Positions 61,058 through 64,000 of a stretch of DNA of 64,000 nt are shown here, in pieces (positions within the stretch are counted from its first letter, which is position 1; every line of letters begins with the position of its first letter). The notes beneath the pieces were generated by a model that ran no database searches, had not been told where the DNA came from, and saw only the letters and a list, made by a program, of their open reading frames with translations. The stretch lies in contig NZ_CP016793.1 in the NCBI RefSeq assembly GCF_001701025.1, forward strand, positions 3,782,001 to 3,846,000. The letters are read 5' to 3'. The DNA is from Lentzea guizhouensis (GTDB lineage: Bacteria > Actinomycetota > Actinomycetes > Mycobacteriales > Pseudonocardiaceae). The position numbers were made by a program, and so were the translations under genes.

Positions 61058-62793
61058 AACGGCTGACGTTGGTGTTCCTCGTGCTCGTGACGATCACGGG
61101 GTGCGCCGCGATCCCGACGAACACCCAGCCGAAACCCATCGGCACCATGGACAACAAGGCCTCGAACACCAACCAGGCGCCGGAGCCGCGGCGCGACCTG
61201 GCCCCGTTCGAGGTGGTGCGCGACTTCATCGGCGCGACGTCCAACCCGGCCCACGACTACGCGGCCGCGCGGGCGTACCTGACGCCGGAAGCCGACAAGA
61301 AGTGGGACACCAAGAGCCCCACGATCATCGAGACGTCGTTCTCGACCGTGCCGGCCCCGCAGACGCAGCAGGACAACACGCAGACGGTGTTGTTGCAGGG
61401 CAAGAACGTCGGCCGCCTGGGCGCCAACGACAACGCGTTCGTGCCGCAGCTCGGCGAGTTCTCCACACCGGTGAAGCTGGCGCGCAACAGCGAGAACCAG
61501 TGGCGCATCTCCGAGCCGCCGGCGGGCGTCTACATGCCGCAGAACGTATTCAACAACAGCTACCGCCGCGTCGTGCTCTGGTTCTACAACCCGGAGTTCA
61601 GCGTGCTGGTCCCCGACCCGCGGTTCGTGGTCGTGCCGCCCGCCACCGACATCCCGACGCGCGTGACCGAGCTGCTGATCAAGGGCCCCGGCGACGCGCT
61701 GCGCGACACGCTGGTCTCCGCACTGGGCCCGGACACCGACAAGTTCTCGAACACCAAGGAAGCCGACGACGGGGCGCTGGAGGTCAACCTCACCAAGGTC
61801 GGCAACGACCGCACCCCGGAGAAGAACAAGCAGATCGTCGCCCAGGTCGTGAAGTCGTTCCAGGGCGTCACCTCGTCCCGGATCCGCGTCCTGGTCGACG
61901 GCCAGCAGATCTTGTCCGACCAGCGCGACTACCGCCCGTCCGACGTCTCCTCCACCGCCGGCGAGGCCCTGCTGGCCTCCAACGTGAACTTGCCGGGCAT
62001 GCTCGTGGTCGACGGCCGCCTGCGCTTGTTGAACGACGGCGTCGCGATCAAGGGCCCGGCCGGCGACGGCACCTACGACGTGGCGAGCGCCGCCCAGTCG
62101 CTCGACGGCTCCCGGCTGGCCGTGGTGACGCGTTCAGGGGGGTCCATGCGCCTGCGGGTCGGCGAGACCGAACAGGCCATGTCCGAAGTGGACCTCCCGG
62201 CCACCACCCTGACCCGCCCGACCTGGCAGCTGTCGAGCGGCCCGAAGGAACCGGGCAAGGAGGTCTGGACCGTCGTCGACGGCACCAACGTCGCCCGCGT
62301 GACGCGTTCCGACAACGGCAACTGGACCGCCAAGAGCGTCAACATCACCGAGCTGGCCACGTTCGGCACGATCAGCGAGCTCCGCCTGTCCCGCGACGGC
62401 ACCCGCGCGGCCCTGGTCATCGCGGGCAAGCTCCACGTGGCCTCGGTGTCCCGCAACCAGCAGGACGTGGCGTTGCGCGCCCTGCGGCAGGTCCAGCCGT
62501 CGTTGCTGGGCAACTCGGTGCTGTCCGTGGACTGGCTGTCGCAGGACATCGTGGTGGTGTCGTCGTCGCTGGCGGCCCTGCCGGTGAGCAAGGTGTACAT
62601 CGACGGCGCCAAGCTGGACCGCTACAGCCAGTCGAACCTGACCGGGCTGGTGGGGTCGGTGGCGGCCGGGCCTTCGCGGTCGGTGCAGGTGATCGACTCT
62701 TCGGGGTTGTGGATGGCCACGGACATCACGGACGTGTGGAGGCCGAGCTCGATCAGAACGTCGGCGGGGTCGCTGGCGTTCTACCCGGGCTGA
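61054..62793 (+). CDS. lpqB: lipoprotein LpqB
   Basis: 579 aa, GTG overlapping mtrB (GTGA). Signal and lipobox 'LVTITGCAAIPTNTQPK' (Cys ~17). GerMN domain over ~165-300 ('RVTELLIKGPGDALRDTLVSALGP', 'VEVNLTKVG' like), then LpqB beta-propeller domain ('LDGSRLAVVTRSGGSMRLRVG', 'LSRDGTRAALVIAGK'). In mycobacteria LpqB binds MtrB outside the membrane and tunes MtrA signalling. Confidence 0.96.
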   Translation: MKRLTLVFLVLVTITGCAAIPTNTQPKPIGTMDNKASNTNQAPEPRRDLAPFEVVRDFIGATSNPAHDYAAARAYLTPEADKKWDTKSPTIIETSFSTVPAPQTQQDNTQTVLLQGKNVGRLGANDNAFVPQLGEFSTPVKLARNSENQWRISEPPAGVYMPQNVFNNSYRRVVLWFYNPEFSVLVPDPRFVVVPPATDIPTRVTELLIKGPGDALRDTLVSALGPDTDKFSNTKEADDGALEVNLTKVGNDRTPEKNKQIVAQVVKSFQGVTSSRIRVLVDGQQILSDQRDYRPSDVSSTAGEALLASNVNLPGMLVVDGRLRLLNDGVAIKGPAGDGTYDVASAAQSLDGSRLAVVTRSGGSMRLRVGETEQAMSEVDLPATTLTRPTWQLSSGPKEPGKEVWTVVDGTNVARVTRSDNGNWTAKSVNITELATFGTISELRLSRDGTRAALVIAGKLHVASVSRNQQDVALRALRQVQPSLLGNSVLSVDWLSQDIVVVSSSLAALPVSKVYIDGAKLDRYSQSNLTGLVGSVAAGPSRSVQVIDSSGLWMATDITDVWRPSSIRTSAGSLAFYPG

Positions 62794-62801
62794 CGCCGGT
62801 T

Positions 62802-62822
62802 GGGCCGGTCGCGGCCCGGCCC
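62802..62822 (+). terminator. G/C hairpin after lpqB
   Basis: GGGCCGG (62802-62808)/CCGGCCC (62816-62822), loop 7 nt, close after the stop. G/C-rich only, so weak evidence. Confidence 0.35.
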
Positions 62823-62926
62823 CGCGGCTTCGCTCGCCGAGCGCCTGGCGTCCCACCCACCTCACCCTGACCTGCGGCTCCTCTAGATCCACAAAAATGT
62901 CAGACCCCGTCGTCATCCTGGTCCAC

Positions 62927-63532
62927 ATGACCCTCGACCTGCTCGTGCCCTCCCGCTGCTCCGGCTGCGGCCGCTCCGGCCCCGCCTGCTGCTCCACCTG
63001 CCTCGGCGCGTTCGGCCCGCCCAGTCGCCTCTCCGTGCCCGGTGTCGGCCCGCCCGTGTGGACGCTGGCGGCCTACGACGGCGTGGTGCGGGAGCTCGTC
63101 CTCGGCTTCAAGGAGCGGGGTGCGCGGGCGCTCGTGGCGTGGTTCGGGGCGTTGGTGGCGGCGGCGCTGGTGTCGATCGGGCCCGCGCCGTGGGTTCTGG
63201 TGCCGGCGCCGTCCCGGGCCGAGGCGGCTCGGGAGCGTGGAGGCGACCACATGGTGAGAATCGCGCGGGCTGTGGAGATCGCCGAGGTGAGTGCGGTGCT
63301 GTCGTTCGCGGCGGGGGTGTCCGATTCCGTGGGTTTGGGGCCCGGTGCGCGCCGCAGGAACGTGGACGGCCGCGTGCTGGTTTGCGGGAGGCCGCCGCCG
63401 GGAACTGTTGTGCTGCTGGACGACGTGGTCACGACGGGTGCGACGGCAGCTGCCTGTGTCCGTGCGTTGCGGTCGGCCGGTGCTCGCGTGCGGGGCGTGC
63501 TGGCACTTGCGTCAGCGCGGCCCTGGGGTTGA
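62927..63532 (+). CDS. ComF-family phosphoribosyltransferase-like protein
   Basis: 201 aa from ATG 62927 (ATG 62897 adds ten residues; no clear ribosome-binding site for either). N-terminal zinc knuckle 'CSGCGRSGPACCSTC' and C-terminal PRTase loop 'VVLLDDVVTTGATAAACVRAL'. Homologues in other phyla act in DNA uptake; in actinomycetes the role is unknown. From memory it corresponds to Rv3242c. Confidence 0.92.
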   Translation: MTLDLLVPSRCSGCGRSGPACCSTCLGAFGPPSRLSVPGVGPPVWTLAAYDGVVRELVLGFKERGARALVAWFGALVAAALVSIGPAPWVLVPAPSRAEAARERGGDHMVRIARAVEIAEVSAVLSFAAGVSDSVGLGPGARRRNVDGRVLVCGRPPPGTVVLLDDVVTTGATAAACVRALRSAGARVRGVLALASARPWG

Positions 63533-64000
63533 CGGTTCTGCCGGGACTTTCGGCACCGCCCACAAGGGTGAAGTTGGTGCCGGACAGTGGATCACCGGAT
63601 CGTCCTGGTTGGACAGGAATCCCCAGGTCGTTGTCGCGGGCGTTGTCCTGTCCCAAGATCCGGAGCTGTGGAGTGGCACGTTTGGATCCAACCTTGGACA
63701 GCCCCATGTTTCGGCGCCATGTCGCGCGCCGCCTCAGACCGCTGCCCGGTGGGTCGGACCACTAGGCCTGCAGGTGCCCTGGTGGGGACCGCTCGCGGTG
63801 GCGGACAGCAGGGTGTGTCTAGGTGCGGTCCGGTGCTGCCGGTAGCGGGGTCGCCGAGGCGCTCTCCGGTTAACGCTTATTCACTCGCTGAGCTGACCAG
63901 CGGTTATTCCTGGGAATGCATGGTTCGCCGGGTGACGGCGTAGATCATCGGCTTGTGTGCGAATGGGCGAAATCTGCTGTTGGGCTGCGCGTGACAGGCT
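63533..64000. other. 468-bp region without a gene
   Basis: No coding frame with family resemblance or codon bias on either strand. In related genomes this gap precedes the ribosome hibernation factor gene, so it is probably a long upstream region of a plus-strand gene beyond the window. No promoter could be fixed. Confidence 0.4.

Noticed and set aside
63429..63943. Small open frames after comF on both strands
   Set aside because: No family resemblance, ribosome-binding site or codon bias; probably upstream region of a gene outside the window.
63900..64000. ECF-type GGGAAT promoter box near the window end
   Set aside because: No matching -10 GTT at the required spacing.

Overview
The window is high-GC actinobacterial chromosome with dense, short-spaced genes and many GTG/TTG starts. 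Gene content (WhiB, MtrAB-LpqB, F420 genes fbiA/fbiB, dTDP-rhamnose and GDP-mannose genes, WbbL-type rhamnosyltransferase, LCP ligases) points to an arabinogalactan-type cell wall. From memory of the Mycobacterium tuberculosis map, the backbone follows the order of Rv3242c to Rv3277 (comF, lpqB, mtrB, mtrA, tmk, sahH, amino-acid permease, manA, SIS protein, manB, DUF3499, metallopeptidase, whiB2, fbiA, fbiB, GDP-mannose pyrophosphorylase, wbbL, rmlD, LCP, TIGR03089, fadE25, purE, purK). The extra accessory genes and codon use suggest a member of the Pseudonocardiales (Lentzea/Saccharothrix/Amycolatopsis-like). That placement is inference.

Layout. 1-2.1 kb: GntR(YtrA)-ABC-permease operon. 2.1-2.7 kb: two gene relics and a hairpin. 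2.7-5.7 kb: purK, purE, acyl-CoA dehydrogenase. 5.7-10.9 kb: accessory island (RelA/SpoT-domain protein, secreted Cys protein, Cys-rich protein with GntR/UTRA regulator, ArsR-AHSA1 pair, META lipoprotein, DoxX). 10.9-28 kb: envelope cluster (TIGR03089, two LCP ligases, rmlB, rmlD, six glycosyltransferase genes, two small membrane proteins, a Gln/Pro-rich protein, GDP-mannose pyrophosphorylase) ending in an AlkA-like glycosylase. 28-32 kb: Nudix, fbiB, fbiA, site-2-protease-like M50 and whiB. 32-40 kb: a large GT2/membrane protein that is frameshifted in this sequence, metallopeptidase, DUF3499, manB, Trm112-like, SIS-like (several apparent frameshifts), manA. 40-47 kb: CDF transporter, amino-acid permease, MarR, P-loop protein, MutL, XRE-DUF2975, TetR, GNAT. 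47-56.8 kb: a frameshifted small protein, a membrane alpha/beta-hydrolase, sahH, two immunity-like small proteins, DUF397/XRE pair, TerD-like protein, XRE regulator. 56.9-63.5 kb: tmk, methyltransferase, mtrA-mtrB-lpqB, comF; the last ~470 bp hold no gene I can support.

How the parts fit. manA, manB and manC carry fructose-6-P to GDP-mannose; rmlB/rmlD finish dTDP-L-rhamnose; WbbL puts rhamnose on the lipid-linked GlcNAc carrier; LCP proteins attach the finished glycan to peptidoglycan; MtrAB-LpqB and WhiB control cell-wall and division programmes. The other glycosyltransferases inserted between rmlD and wbbL are probably a lineage-specific surface glycan locus.

Caution: at least four loci show apparent +/-1 frameshifts inside otherwise conserved proteins (about 33.36 kb, 38.13-38.34 kb, 47.36 kb, 47.70-47.88 kb). 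This may be indel error in the assembly rather than gene decay. No tRNA, rRNA, CRISPR array or insertion sequence was recognised.
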